Translations under genes and position numbers: made by a program
Shown here: positions 35,408 through 43,116 of the stretch, one piece after another
How the letters are laid out: each line of letters starts with the position of its first letter
Position numbering within the stretch: the first letter of the stretch is position 1
Assembly (NCBI RefSeq): GCF_024362405.1
Contig: NZ_CP101454.1
Span: 3,720,001 to 3,784,000 of the forward strand
Length of the DNA: 64,000 nt
DNA from: Halorarius litoreus
Lineage (GTDB): Archaea; Halobacteriota; Halobacteria; Halobacteriales; Haloarculaceae
Reading direction: 5' to 3'
Notes under the pieces: model-generated
Seen by the model: the letters and a program-made list of their open reading frames with translations, nothing else
What the model was told of the DNA's origin: nothing
Database searches by the model: none

Positions 35408-38365
35408 TTAGTCGCGGCGGAGCGCGAGGAGCGCGGCGCCGGCGAGCGCGATGAGCGCGGCGACGAGGCCGAAGCCGGGCCCGTCAGTGGGCGTCGGCGA
35501 CGGCGACGGCGTCGGCTCCTCGGGCGTCGGCGACGGCGTCGGCTCCTCGGGCGTCGGCGTCGACTCCGGCGTCGGCGTGGCCGACGGCGTCGGGGTCGGC
35601 GTCGCGACGGTCAGCGAGGCCGAGTCCGTGACGATGTCACCAGCGTCGTTGGTGTACGGACCGTCCTCGGCGCCTTCGGACGTCACGAAGTCGTACGCTT
35701 CGTTCCCGTTCGTGTCGAGGTGCGGCATGGCGATGGCCGTGCCGGACTCGGTGTACGGGGTGTCGAGCGTGACCGTGATGTCCGAGTGACTGCCAGCCTC
35801 GAGGTACGCGGACGTACCGCGGACGGAGTCGAAGACAGCGCCGTCGGCGAGCGTGCCGTCGTGGATGGTGATGAAGCCACCGTCGGACAGCGTGGCGCTC
35901 GCGACGGTCGCGGTCGTACCGTCAGAGGTCTGGTCGTTGATCGTCACCGTGGCCGTCGGGGCCGGGGCGACGATGCCGGGCGTCTCGACGTTGTCCTCGA
36001 AGCCACGGTTCGGGATGGTGACCGTGAACTGCGTGTCCTGCGAGACGTTCGAGAAGTCGAACGTGCCCGAGAACGTACCGTTCGGGCCAACTTCCGTCGT
36101 GTTGGACTTGAGGAACGGACTGTCGCCAGTCGAGCGAGCGCGGATGGTGAGCTCCGTACCGGGAGCCAGGTTCGTCGTGCCGGAAATCTGCTGGTCCGCA
36201 GCAGAGTCGACGGTCACGTTGCCGTCGGCGGCCGTGTCGAACTCAGCCGTGCGCTCTTCGACGGTGAACTGCGTCGAGACCTCCTCGGTCTCGTCTTCAT
36301 CGACGTACGGGTTCTCGTCACCGTCGATCTCGAAGGTGACGTTGTAGGTCTCGCCTTCCTCGATGGCGAGGCCGGTCTGCGTGCCACGGCGCGCGGTTGC
36401 CTCGTCCGTGTCGACGACGATGAAGTGCTGGTTGTTCTCCGCGTCGACGAACAGCTCGACGCCGTTCTGGTTGACGGAGATCTCCTTGGGTTCGCGGTTG
36501 ATCGTGTCGCCAGCCTCCTCGATGGTGACGGAAACGCCGTCGTTTCCGGCCTCGTCGAGGTCGTCGAGGCTGGTGATGTAGCCGAAGATACCGGATGCCG
36601 TGATCTGGGTCACGGTCTTGTCACCGAGCGCGACGTTGTCACGCTGCGTGACAACGTCGAGAAGCTCGGTCGTGTTGCCGGGGCTCGAGGAGCCCGGAGC
36701 GACCCACTGCTGGGCCGAGTCCGTGGAACGGGCGTTCAGCGTGACGACCGCAACGTCCTGCTCGTCTCCATCGAAGGAAACGGCGAGGTCGTAGTCAGCA
36801 GCCGAGAGACGCGAGTCGCTCGGGATGCGGTTGCTGAAGCGACGGACGTTAGTGACCGCGTCGTCGCTGTCGGCGGCCTCGAAGGCGGTGCCTTCGTTAG
36901 TCATGTAGCCAGCCTTGTCGGTGTTCCACTCGACAGTGACTTGGCCGTCGTCGTCGCCGTCCTCAACGGTGAGGGAGACGTTGTAGTTGACGTCGTCCCC
37001 GCCGATCTGAACGTCGGCAGTCGAGTCCTGGTTGAGGTTGACGGTGAACTCCGCGACGTCACCGCGCTCCTCGCTGTAGACGGCCTGACCGAAGGAGGCC
37101 GACTTGTCGCCAGGCGCACTGATCGTGAGGAAGTCAGAGTCGGAGTCACCCGTGCCGACGACCTCGAAGTCGATCGTGTAGTTGCCAGTCGGTGCATCAC
37201 TCGGGAGCGTGTAGCTCTGCGTCACGTCGTTACCGCTGACCTGCACCTGGACACCGTCCAGAGTGGTGTCGGCGTCACCGAACGTGTCGTTGAGCACGTC
37301 CTCGTTAAGGCCAGACGAGGAAACCGTGACATTGTACTTTGCACGGTTGCTCTCGAAGCTAACCTCGACATCGTTGTTCGCTCCGCGCGTGACCGAGTTG
37401 TCGCCGAACGAGGCGCTGAAGTCCTGGTTGACGATCGTGATAATCTCACCGGAACTCAGGGAGTTCTGGTTAGTACTGCTGTACGTGATGGTACCATCAG
37501 CTGCACCCGCGAGAACGGCTCCGTTACCGTCCGTCAGGACGTACTCACCGCTGAGACCGGAGGTGCTGATGAGTGCCTCACCTGTACTGGAGTCGTAGGA
37601 AACCTCGGTGACGAGGTCGCCCACGACCTTCGAGCTACTAACCGTCTCGACTTCGTGGAGCTCAACGACGGTGTCGGTGTCGTTACCGTCAGCGTTGTTG
37701 AGGTTCTGGGCGAAGAGCGTCTGGCCGACCCAGCGGTTCGCACCAGTCTGGTACGTTGCGTCGTAGTCACGGCCTTCCTGGCCGGGGCCTTCGTACGGCG
37801 GGTCCTGGTCAGTGGTAGTGCTGCCACCGCCAGAGGCAACGATGGTGTACTGACCGTTGGTCATCGTGTCCTGAGTGACCTCACCAGTGTTCTTGAGCTC
37901 CGTGACCTGCGTGTAGGTGCCTCCGGACGGGTTCTTGATGTCACCCACAGCGATGGAGACGTTCTCATTGCCGTCGAGGTCCTGGGAGTTCGAGAGCGTG
38001 AACGACAGCGTGTCGCCGCTCTTCGAGAGCGAGGAGTACCCATCCGTGTACTCCGTCCCGTTGATAAGGACGGTAATGTCGGACTCCGTCACCGAAGCGA
38101 GGTCCGGGCCGGTAGTACCGGTCGAGTTGAAGTCAATCTCGACGTACTGGAGTTCCTCACTGTCGTCCCAGCTTGCGGGATCGACTGTTGCACTGTGATT
38201 ATACGTTACACCTGCGGCACCAGCGGCATCATCGCTGATGACGTGGTTTCCACCGATGTCCGCAGCAGCCGCGCTTCCTGCAAATGCGACGGTCCCCGCG
38301 AAAACGGAGAGGACCATCAGCACCGTCAGGAAGATGCTGCGAACCTTCGTGTTGGTTCCTGTCAT
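35408..38365 (-). CDS. csg: S-layer glycoprotein
   Basis: 985 residues. The signal peptide (RSIFLTVLMVLSVFAGTVA, about 9-27, ending GSAAAA) is the conserved haloarchaeal surface-glycoprotein type. Acidic beta-rich repeats fill the ectodomain, with many NxS/T sequons (NHS, NST, NGT, NTT). A Pro/Thr/Ser linker (TPTPE/EPTPSP repeats, about 915-960) ends in DGPGFGLVAALIALAGAALL plus Arg-Arg, a canonical PGF-CTERM. Start ATG 38363-38365 was chosen over 14 codons upstream because the signal begins there. The gene has less extreme GC3 than its neighbours, especially in the 5' half. It has its own promoter, a leader of about 100 nt and a terminator. Confidence 0.94.
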   Translation of the reverse strand: MTGTNTKVRSIFLTVLMVLSVFAGTVAFAGSAAAADIGGNHVISDDAAGAAGVTYNHSATVDPASWDDSEELQYVEIDFNSTGTTGPDLASVTESDITVLINGTEYTDGYSSLSKSGDTLSFTLSNSQDLDGNENVSIAVGDIKNPSGGTYTQVTELKNTGEVTQDTMTNGQYTIVASGGGSTTTDQDPPYEGPGQEGRDYDATYQTGANRWVGQTLFAQNLNNADGNDTDTVVELHEVETVSSSKVVGDLVTEVSYDSSTGEALISTSGLSGEYVLTDGNGAVLAGAADGTITYSSTNQNSLSSGEIITIVNQDFSASFGDNSVTRGANNDVEVSFESNRAKYNVTVSSSGLNEDVLNDTFGDADTTLDGVQVQVSGNDVTQSYTLPSDAPTGNYTIDFEVVGTGDSDSDFLTISAPGDKSASFGQAVYSEERGDVAEFTVNLNQDSTADVQIGGDDVNYNVSLTVEDGDDDGQVTVEWNTDKAGYMTNEGTAFEAADSDDAVTNVRRFSNRIPSDSRLSAADYDLAVSFDGDEQDVAVVTLNARSTDSAQQWVAPGSSSPGNTTELLDVVTQRDNVALGDKTVTQITASGIFGYITSLDDLDEAGNDGVSVTIEEAGDTINREPKEISVNQNGVELFVDAENNQHFIVVDTDEATARRGTQTGLAIEEGETYNVTFEIDGDENPYVDEDETEEVSTQFTVEERTAEFDTAADGNVTVDSAADQQISGTTNLAPGTELTIRARSTGDSPFLKSNTTEVGPNGTFSGTFDFSNVSQDTQFTVTIPNRGFEDNVETPGIVAPAPTATVTINDQTSDGTTATVASATLSDGGFITIHDGTLADGAVFDSVRGTSAYLEAGSHSDITVTLDTPYTESGTAIAMPHLDTNGNEAYDFVTSEGAEDGPYTNDAGDIVTDSASLTVATPTPTPSATPTPESTPTPEEPTPSPTPEEPTPSPSPTPTDGPGFGLVAALIALAGAALLALRRD

Positions 38366-38497
38366 AGTTTGTTGTGTACCGGACGGCAACAGCGCGTTTC
38401 GCCCCACGGGGCGCGACGTGAGTCGCGAGTAGACCCGTGAGCGGTACTTCGTACTGTCACCATGGGTAGGGGTACATCTCTACGAACTGGCGCTCGT

Positions 38498-38505
38498 TAT
38501 AAATG
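38498..38505 (-). promoter_or_regulatory. S-layer gene promoter (TATA box) and long leader
   Basis: TTATAAAT at 38498-38505 (ATTTATAA read leftward) is a strong archaeal TATA box, preceded by an A/T-rich stretch to 38520. Transcription would begin near 38473 and leave a leader of about 105-110 nt before the ATG at 38365. Long leaders are known for S-layer genes, unlike most haloarchaeal genes. The rest of the 339-bp gap (38366-38704) shows no frame or element I recognise. Confidence 0.6.
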
Positions 38506-38704
38506 TTTTGTGGTAAAATGAGAACCGTGCCAACTCACCACACCGTCGAAATCACCGGATAGAGACCGTTTGTGACCGTATGGCACGCGTCAGACGGAGC
38601 GGTGACGAAGGGCTTGCACGGGACTGACAGAACGACAGAGAGTACCGCTCAGTCAACGTGTTCTGTCGGGAACAACCCAACGAATGACTGGACAGTATCC
38701 GCCC

Positions 38705-39478
38705 TCAGTTGGTTACGTGCCCCTCGAGAAGTTCGATCTCGTGCCCCTCGTGCGTGCGCGTGAACGCGTACAGGTTGTCACAAGAGGCGGGGTCTCGGTA
38801 GTCGTCCGCCTCGCGGGTTTGAAGCTGACCCCAGGCATCGTCGAGGTCGTCGACCTGCACCGCGAGGTGGCCCCAGGCGTCGCCCATCGTGTACGAGCGG
38901 CCGTCGTAGTTGTACGTGAGTTCCACGGACATTGCCTCCTCGCTCGCTTCGGGCGGTTCCATGAAGTAGAGCGCGAAGCTGTCGCCCTCGTAGCGCCGGG
39001 CGAGGTCGTACTCGAACTTGCGCGACCAGAACCCGACGGCGGCGTCGGCATCTTCGACGCGAACCATCGTGTGGTCGAGCGACCAGAGCGCACCATGGTC
39101 GCGCTTGACGAGTTCGATCTCGTGGCCGTCGGGGTCCCTCACGAACGCGTAGCGGTTGTCACAGGACTCGGGGTCGCGGTAGTCACCGACGCCGTTCTCG
39201 ATGAGTTCGTCGTACCGCTCCTGCAGTTCCCCCTCCGGGACGCGGACGGCGATGTGGCCCCAGGCATCTCCCATCTCGTACTCGGACTCGCCGTGGTTGT
39301 ACGTGAGTTCGAGCACCGCACCGTCGTCGGCCATGTCCGCGGGGCCGAGATAGACGTTGGTGAACGTGTCGGCCTCCCAGCGACCCTTCTCCTCGTAGTC
39401 GAAGTGGGTCTGGTACCAGTCGAGTGATTCCTCGAGGTCGCCGACCCGCATCATGACGTGGTCGAGTGGTGCGTGCAT
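38705..39478 (-). CDS. Tandem VOC-domain (glyoxalase-like) protein
   Basis: 257 residues made of two VOC domains. Domain 1 (5-125) begins LDHVMMRVGDLEESLDWYQTHFDYE and ends CDNRYAFVRDPDGHEIELV. Domain 2 (132-250) begins LDHTMVRVEDADAAVGFWSRKFEYD and ends CDNLYAFTRTHEGHEIELL. Each has the glyoxalase His/Glu metal ligands (H in LDH, E in ELTYN, E in HEIEL), so both halves could bind metal. It most resembles lactoylglutathione lyase-like proteins; substrate unknown, since haloarchaea lack glutathione. Confidence 0.88.
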   Translation of the reverse strand: MHAPLDHVMMRVGDLEESLDWYQTHFDYEEKGRWEADTFTNVYLGPADMADDGAVLELTYNHGESEYEMGDAWGHIAVRVPEGELQERYDELIENGVGDYRDPESCDNRYAFVRDPDGHEIELVKRDHGALWSLDHTMVRVEDADAAVGFWSRKFEYDLARRYEGDSFALYFMEPPEASEEAMSVELTYNYDGRSYTMGDAWGHLAVQVDDLDDAWGQLQTREADDYRDPASCDNLYAFTRTHEGHEIELLEGHVTN

Positions 39479-39535
39479 ACACCGGCAGGAGGCTCGCGTG
39501 GGCGAAAAGCGTTCGGCAAGCGGTCGAGCTATCGA

Positions 39536-40018
39536 CTACTGCTCGGAGACGGGGGCGAACAGCGCGGCGCGGAGCGCCGGCCAGTAGAACCACCAGACGA
39601 CGCCGAACACGACCGCGAGTCCGACGGGAAACGGCGTCCACGCGATCCGGTGGCTGAACGCGTAGCTGACGCCGACGTGTGCGAGGCCAGCGAACGTCAG
39701 GGCGCCCGCAGTGAGCCGCACGTCCTCCCGGTCGAACAGCGCCCCGGACGCGGCACTCGCGACGGCGACGAGATAGAGGAGGATGCTCGCGGGCCACAGT
39801 CCCGGATTTCGGGGGAGCCCGCCACCCGAGAGGAAGAACCGGTAGACTGGGACGACTCTGACGACAGGGTCGAGCGCCGGATTGTAGTCGAGGACGAACA
39901 GCGGGAAGACGAGCGTGGCACGCCCGCCGTCGATGAGGAACAGCGTCCACGGCACGAGCGAGAGCGCGAGTAGCGCCGCGAGCCGCCGTCGGGCCGAGGC
40001 GTGGGCGAGACGACTCAC
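39536..40018 (-). CDS. TIGR04206-like haloarchaeal membrane protein
   Basis: 160 residues, about four or five helices: RRRLAALLALSLVPWTLFLIDGG, then LVFPLFVLDYNPALDP, LPRNPGLWPASILLYLVAVASAASGALFDRED, and FPVGLAVVFGVVWWFYWPALR. This layout matches the haloarchaeal conserved protein TIGR04206 as I remember it. Its start overlaps the DRG gene stop by 4 bp, so it is translated with it. Function unknown. Confidence 0.75.
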   Translation of the reverse strand: MSRLAHASARRRLAALLALSLVPWTLFLIDGGRATLVFPLFVLDYNPALDPVVRVVPVYRFFLSGGGLPRNPGLWPASILLYLVAVASAASGALFDREDVRLTAGALTFAGLAHVGVSYAFSHRIAWTPFPVGLAVVFGVVWWFYWPALRAALFAPVSEQ

Positions 40019-41130
40019 TTCCGGGCGACGATACGGAGCACGTCCTCGTCGGCGAGTTCGTGGTCGCGACCGACCTGTTGTTCGTCGTGTTTCGCGCTCG
40101 CGCCCGTCACGCGCGCGAACCGGAACCGCTCGTCGAAGCTCCCGCCGAGCTTGTGGAGCGCGTCCTCGACCGTGTTCTCGTCCTCGGTGAGGATGAGCGG
40201 CTCCTCGTAGTCAACGCCACGACCGGGTTTGTCCATGTAGATACGGATGAGCCCGAGCTTGCGGAAGATGGTCTCCTTCAGCGAGTCGAGCCCCTTCTCC
40301 TCCTCGGCAGAGATGAACACCGCCGACTCGGGGTCGATGTCGTGCTCGCGGAGCTGCTCGTTGACCGTCTCCAGGTAGTCCTCCTCGATGAGGTCGGCCT
40401 TGTTGACCGTGACGGCCGAGGGGAGGTAGACGCGGTTGTCCATCAGCGCGTCGACGAGCTGGTCGATGTCGAGGTTCTGCCGGAGCGTGATGTCCGCGTT
40501 GACGTAGCCGTACTCGCGACAGACCTGCTTGATGGTCTCCTCGTCGAGGTCGACGCCGTCGGCCTTCGTCACCTTCAGCCCACCCTTGTGCCGCTTCGTC
40601 ACCGAGATGCTCGGCGGGTCCTGGTCGACCCGGATCTTGTTGTCGTACAGCTCCTTCGAGAGCCGAGCGTACTGGTCGATCTCGAAGACGGAGAGCACGA
40701 ACAGCACGAGGTCCGCGGTCCGCACCACAGAGAGGACCTCGCGGCCACCCCCCCGGCCACCTGCTGCCCCCTCGATGAGCCCAGGCACGTCCATCAGCTG
40801 GATGTTCGCGCCCTTGTACTGGAGCATCCCGGGGTTGACGTCGAGCGTCGTGAACTCGTAGTGGCCCACCTCGCTCTCGGCGTTCGTGAGGGCGTTGAGG
40901 AGCGTCGACTTGCCGACGGAGGGGAACCCCACGAGCGCGACGGTCGCGTCACCGGTCTTCTCGACGGCGTAGCCACCACCGCCACCCGAACCCGACTGCT
41001 GGCGTTCGAGCTTGTCCTTCTTTTCGGCGAGCTTCGCCTTCAGGCGACCGATGTGCGCTTCCGTCGACTTGTTGTAGGGCGTGTTGGATATCTCCTCCTC
41101 GATTTCCTCGATCTCCTCTTCGAGCCCCAT
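40015..41130 (-). CDS. DRG-family (OBG/HflX superfamily) GTPase
   Basis: 371 residues. Coiled-coil N-terminus 1-45. The G domain has G1 GFPSVGKST (69-77), G3 DVPGLIEGAAGGRGGG and G4 NKADL. An inserted S5D2L-like segment (VTKRHKGGLKVTKADGVDLDEETIKQ) is typical of DRG proteins. The C-terminal TGS domain covers about 295-371 (IRIYMDKPGRGVDYEEPLILTEDENTVEDALHKLGG). DRG proteins associate with ribosomes. ATG at 41128-41130 gives the usual MGLEEEIEEIEEEI start. Confidence 0.93.
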   Translation of the reverse strand: MGLEEEIEEIEEEISNTPYNKSTEAHIGRLKAKLAEKKDKLERQQSGSGGGGGYAVEKTGDATVALVGFPSVGKSTLLNALTNAESEVGHYEFTTLDVNPGMLQYKGANIQLMDVPGLIEGAAGGRGGGREVLSVVRTADLVLFVLSVFEIDQYARLSKELYDNKIRVDQDPPSISVTKRHKGGLKVTKADGVDLDEETIKQVCREYGYVNADITLRQNLDIDQLVDALMDNRVYLPSAVTVNKADLIEEDYLETVNEQLREHDIDPESAVFISAEEEKGLDSLKETIFRKLGLIRIYMDKPGRGVDYEEPLILTEDENTVEDALHKLGGSFDERFRFARVTGASAKHDEQQVGRDHELADEDVLRIVARK

Positions 41131-41229
41131 TACGTTCGAATCCGCCGCTGGACCGGAAAAGTCTGTCCGTTGCCCCCGGGAACGTGCCGGGACAGCCGAG
41201 GTTATACAGCCACCGCCGCTACGACGGGT

Positions 41230-41394
41230 ATGGACAAGCGGCAACTGGCTGCGAACCTCATTCTGGGGGCACTGTTGTTCGTTGGCGTCGCCCACACGCT
41301 GCTCGCGACGCTCGTGTTCGATACGGGACTCGAGGAGGTCGGTGTCCTCCTCATCGGCGTCGTGCTCGTCGGGTTCGCGCTCGTGAACCTCTGA
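41230..41394 (+). CDS. Small membrane protein
   Basis: 54 residues with two hydrophobic segments (about 8-27 ANLILGALLFVGVAHTLLAT and 35-54 EEVGVLLIGVVLVGFALVNL). Divergent from the DRG gene and 62 bp before the VNG_1110C-like gene on the same strand. GC-rich codon use is consistent with coding. No family recognised. Confidence 0.6.
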   Translation: MDKRQLAANLILGALLFVGVAHTLLATLVFDTGLEEVGVLLIGVVLVGFALVNL

Positions 41395-41455
41395 GGTCGT
41401 CGGGCCGAACGGCGTTTCAACAGGTTGATGGGGTGCTACTGCCATCTGGGAGTAG

Positions 41456-41674
41456 ATGCCGGACCCATCGAGGTTCCGTGACAGCACGCAGATCGTCCTC
41501 CCGTGGGCGGCCTTCGAGAGCGTTCGTGGCGAGGTCGAATCCCGCTTCACCGTCTCCGTCGTCGAGACCGACCGCTGTGGACATCCCAGTGGCTGTGCCC
41601 GCATCATCGGAAGCCCGGTCGAGATCAAGCAGGTGAGCGCCTTCCTCACCCGACACGGCGTGAGCCTCCCCTGA
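41456..41674 (+). CDS. VNG_1110C-family small protein upstream of rpl11
   Basis: 72 residues: MPDPSRFRDSTQIVLPWAAF followed by EVESRFTVSVVETDRCGH and IIGSPVEIKQVSAFLTRHG. This is the small conserved protein always seen just before L11 in haloarchaea (Halobacterium VNG_1110C, the NAB frame of older literature). Two Cys (DRCGHPSGC) may bind metal. It ends 71 bp before rpl11, which has its own promoter. Function unknown. Confidence 0.8.
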   Translation: MPDPSRFRDSTQIVLPWAAFESVRGEVESRFTVSVVETDRCGHPSGCARIIGSPVEIKQVSAFLTRHGVSLP

Positions 41675-41715
41675 CCGAGAGACTCGTACTGGTGTGCTGA
41701 CGGCGAAAAACAATC

Positions 41716-41721
41716 CTTAAA
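41716..41721 (+). promoter_or_regulatory. rpl11 promoter (TATA-like)
   Basis: CTTAAA at 41716-41721, within AATCCTTAAACGC, lies 25-30 nt before the rpl11 ATG (41746). It is preceded by an A-run (GAAAAACAA). The spacing fits a near-leaderless transcript. Confidence 0.45.
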
Positions 41722-41745
41722 CGCGCGGCCCGAATTGAGTCGCGT

Positions 41746-42234
41746 ATGGCTGGAACTATCGAAGTGCTCGTCCCCGGCGGGCAGGCCAACCCTGGGCCGC
41801 CGCTCGGTCCGGAGCTCGGCCCGACCCCGGTGGACGTGCAGGCGGTCGTCCAGGAGATCAACGACCAGACCGCGGCGTTCGACGGCACCGAGGTGCCCGT
41901 CACCGTCACCTACGAGGACGACGGCTCCTTCGACATCGAGGTCGGCGTCCCGCCGACGGCCGCGCTCATCAAGGACGAACTCGGCTTCGAGACGGGGTCC
42001 GGCGTCCCGCAGGAGGACTTCGTCGCCGACATGTCCGTCGAACAGCTCAAGAAGATCGCCGAACAGAAGCTCCCCGACCTGCTCGCGTACGACGCGAAGG
42101 GCGCCGCGAAGGAAGTCGCCGGCACCTGCGTCTCGCTCGGTGTCACCATCGAGGGCGAGGACGCCCGCACCTTCAAGCAGCGCATCGACGACGGCGAGTA
42201 CGACGACACGTTCGCGGACGAAGCCGCGGCGTAA
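41746..42234 (+). CDS. rpl11: 50S ribosomal protein L11
   Basis: 162 residues. The N-terminal VLVPGGQANPGPPLGPELGPTPVDVQAVVQEIND is the universal L11 segment that contacts the GTPase-associated centre. The C-terminal RNA-binding part includes PPTAALIKDELGFETGSG. It binds 23S rRNA at the factor site together with P0/P1 encoded 3.7 kb downstream. A T-rich run (42244-42260) may end the transcript. Confidence 0.97.
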   Translation: MAGTIEVLVPGGQANPGPPLGPELGPTPVDVQAVVQEINDQTAAFDGTEVPVTVTYEDDGSFDIEVGVPPTAALIKDELGFETGSGVPQEDFVADMSVEQLKKIAEQKLPDLLAYDAKGAAKEVAGTCVSLGVTIEGEDARTFKQRIDDGEYDDTFADEAAA

Positions 42235-42395
42235 TCTCGGGGATTCTCTCTTCGCGTTTTCCGACGGCAGAGCGGTGCGGCCGAAGTACATTCGGCACCG
42301 GGCGGTTCTCCGGACAGTGTGACGCGAAAACCGAGGAACAGCGCCACGTTCGAGGAGGCAGTCGAACGCACGCTAGCGGGTGAGGGGGCGACCAG

Positions 42396-42941
42396 TCACG
42401 GGAGCTGGAGCACCCCGTCGATGACGTGTATCACGCCGTTCGACGCCTCGATGTCGATGGTGTCGGGAGTGTCGACGATGGTTGCCTCACCCCCGTTCAG
42501 CACCGTCCCGTCGACGGTCACGGTGTCCCCGGTGAGCATCCTGAGCTGGGGCGCTCGCACGACCGATGCGGCGTAGCGACGCCCCGCCGTCACGTGGTAC
42601 AGGAGGATGTCCTCGAGGTCGGGGTCGGCCAGGAGTTGGGCGGCAGTGATTCCGAGCTCAGTGAGCAGCGCAGCGAACGCCCCGTCGGTCGGGGCGAACA
42701 CGGTGAACTGCCCGTCGGTGGAGTCGAGCACCTCGTCGAGGCCCGTCTCCTCGAGGGCGAGCTCCAGGATGTCGAAGTCCGCACTCCCGCTGGCGATGTC
42801 GAAGATCGTGTCCTCGGCACTCGCGTCGCTGCGTCCGCCGGGCCGTGCACCGGCTGTTCCGACCCCGCCCGCGGCGAGTATCGCACCGGTCGCACCGACC
42901 GCTTTCAGGACCTGTCGCCGTTGAGAATCTATCATTGGCAT
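42396..42941 (-). CDS. Secreted fasciclin-domain protein
   Basis: 181 residues. A twin-arginine-like signal (SQRRQVLKAVGATGAILAAGG, about 5-25) is followed by one fasciclin (FAS1) domain: TIFDIASGSADFDILELALEETGLDEVLDS, FTVFAPTDGAFAALL, and the H-box/second motif ILLYHVTAGRRYA and TIDIEASNGVIHVIDGVLQLP. FAS1 domains mediate adhesion or ligand binding outside the cell. The domain is nearly the whole mature protein. Start 42941 (MPMIDSQRRQ) or 42935. Confidence 0.87.
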   Translation of the reverse strand: MPMIDSQRRQVLKAVGATGAILAAGGVGTAGARPGGRSDASAEDTIFDIASGSADFDILELALEETGLDEVLDSTDGQFTVFAPTDGAFAALLTELGITAAQLLADPDLEDILLYHVTAGRRYAASVVRAPQLRMLTGDTVTVDGTVLNGGEATIVDTPDTIDIEASNGVIHVIDGVLQLP

Positions 42942-43116
42942 AGCACCGACAGAGAAGAGTCGTCCCACCGGCGTATCCACAGCACCTTACCAGTAGGGTA
43001 TCGGGAACCGCCACGATGGGGGCACTAGCCCCGCGAGGTGGCCAAGAATGAACGAGGCAGCAGGGGTAACGCGCTCTCGGGGGAACATAGAAACCCCCAG
43101 TTGGTGTATCTGGGCC

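Noticed and set aside
43038-43116. Longer N-terminus of the LOV regulator from ATG 43048.
   Set aside because: The extra 23 residues are not like the family and the PAS homology begins right after 43117.
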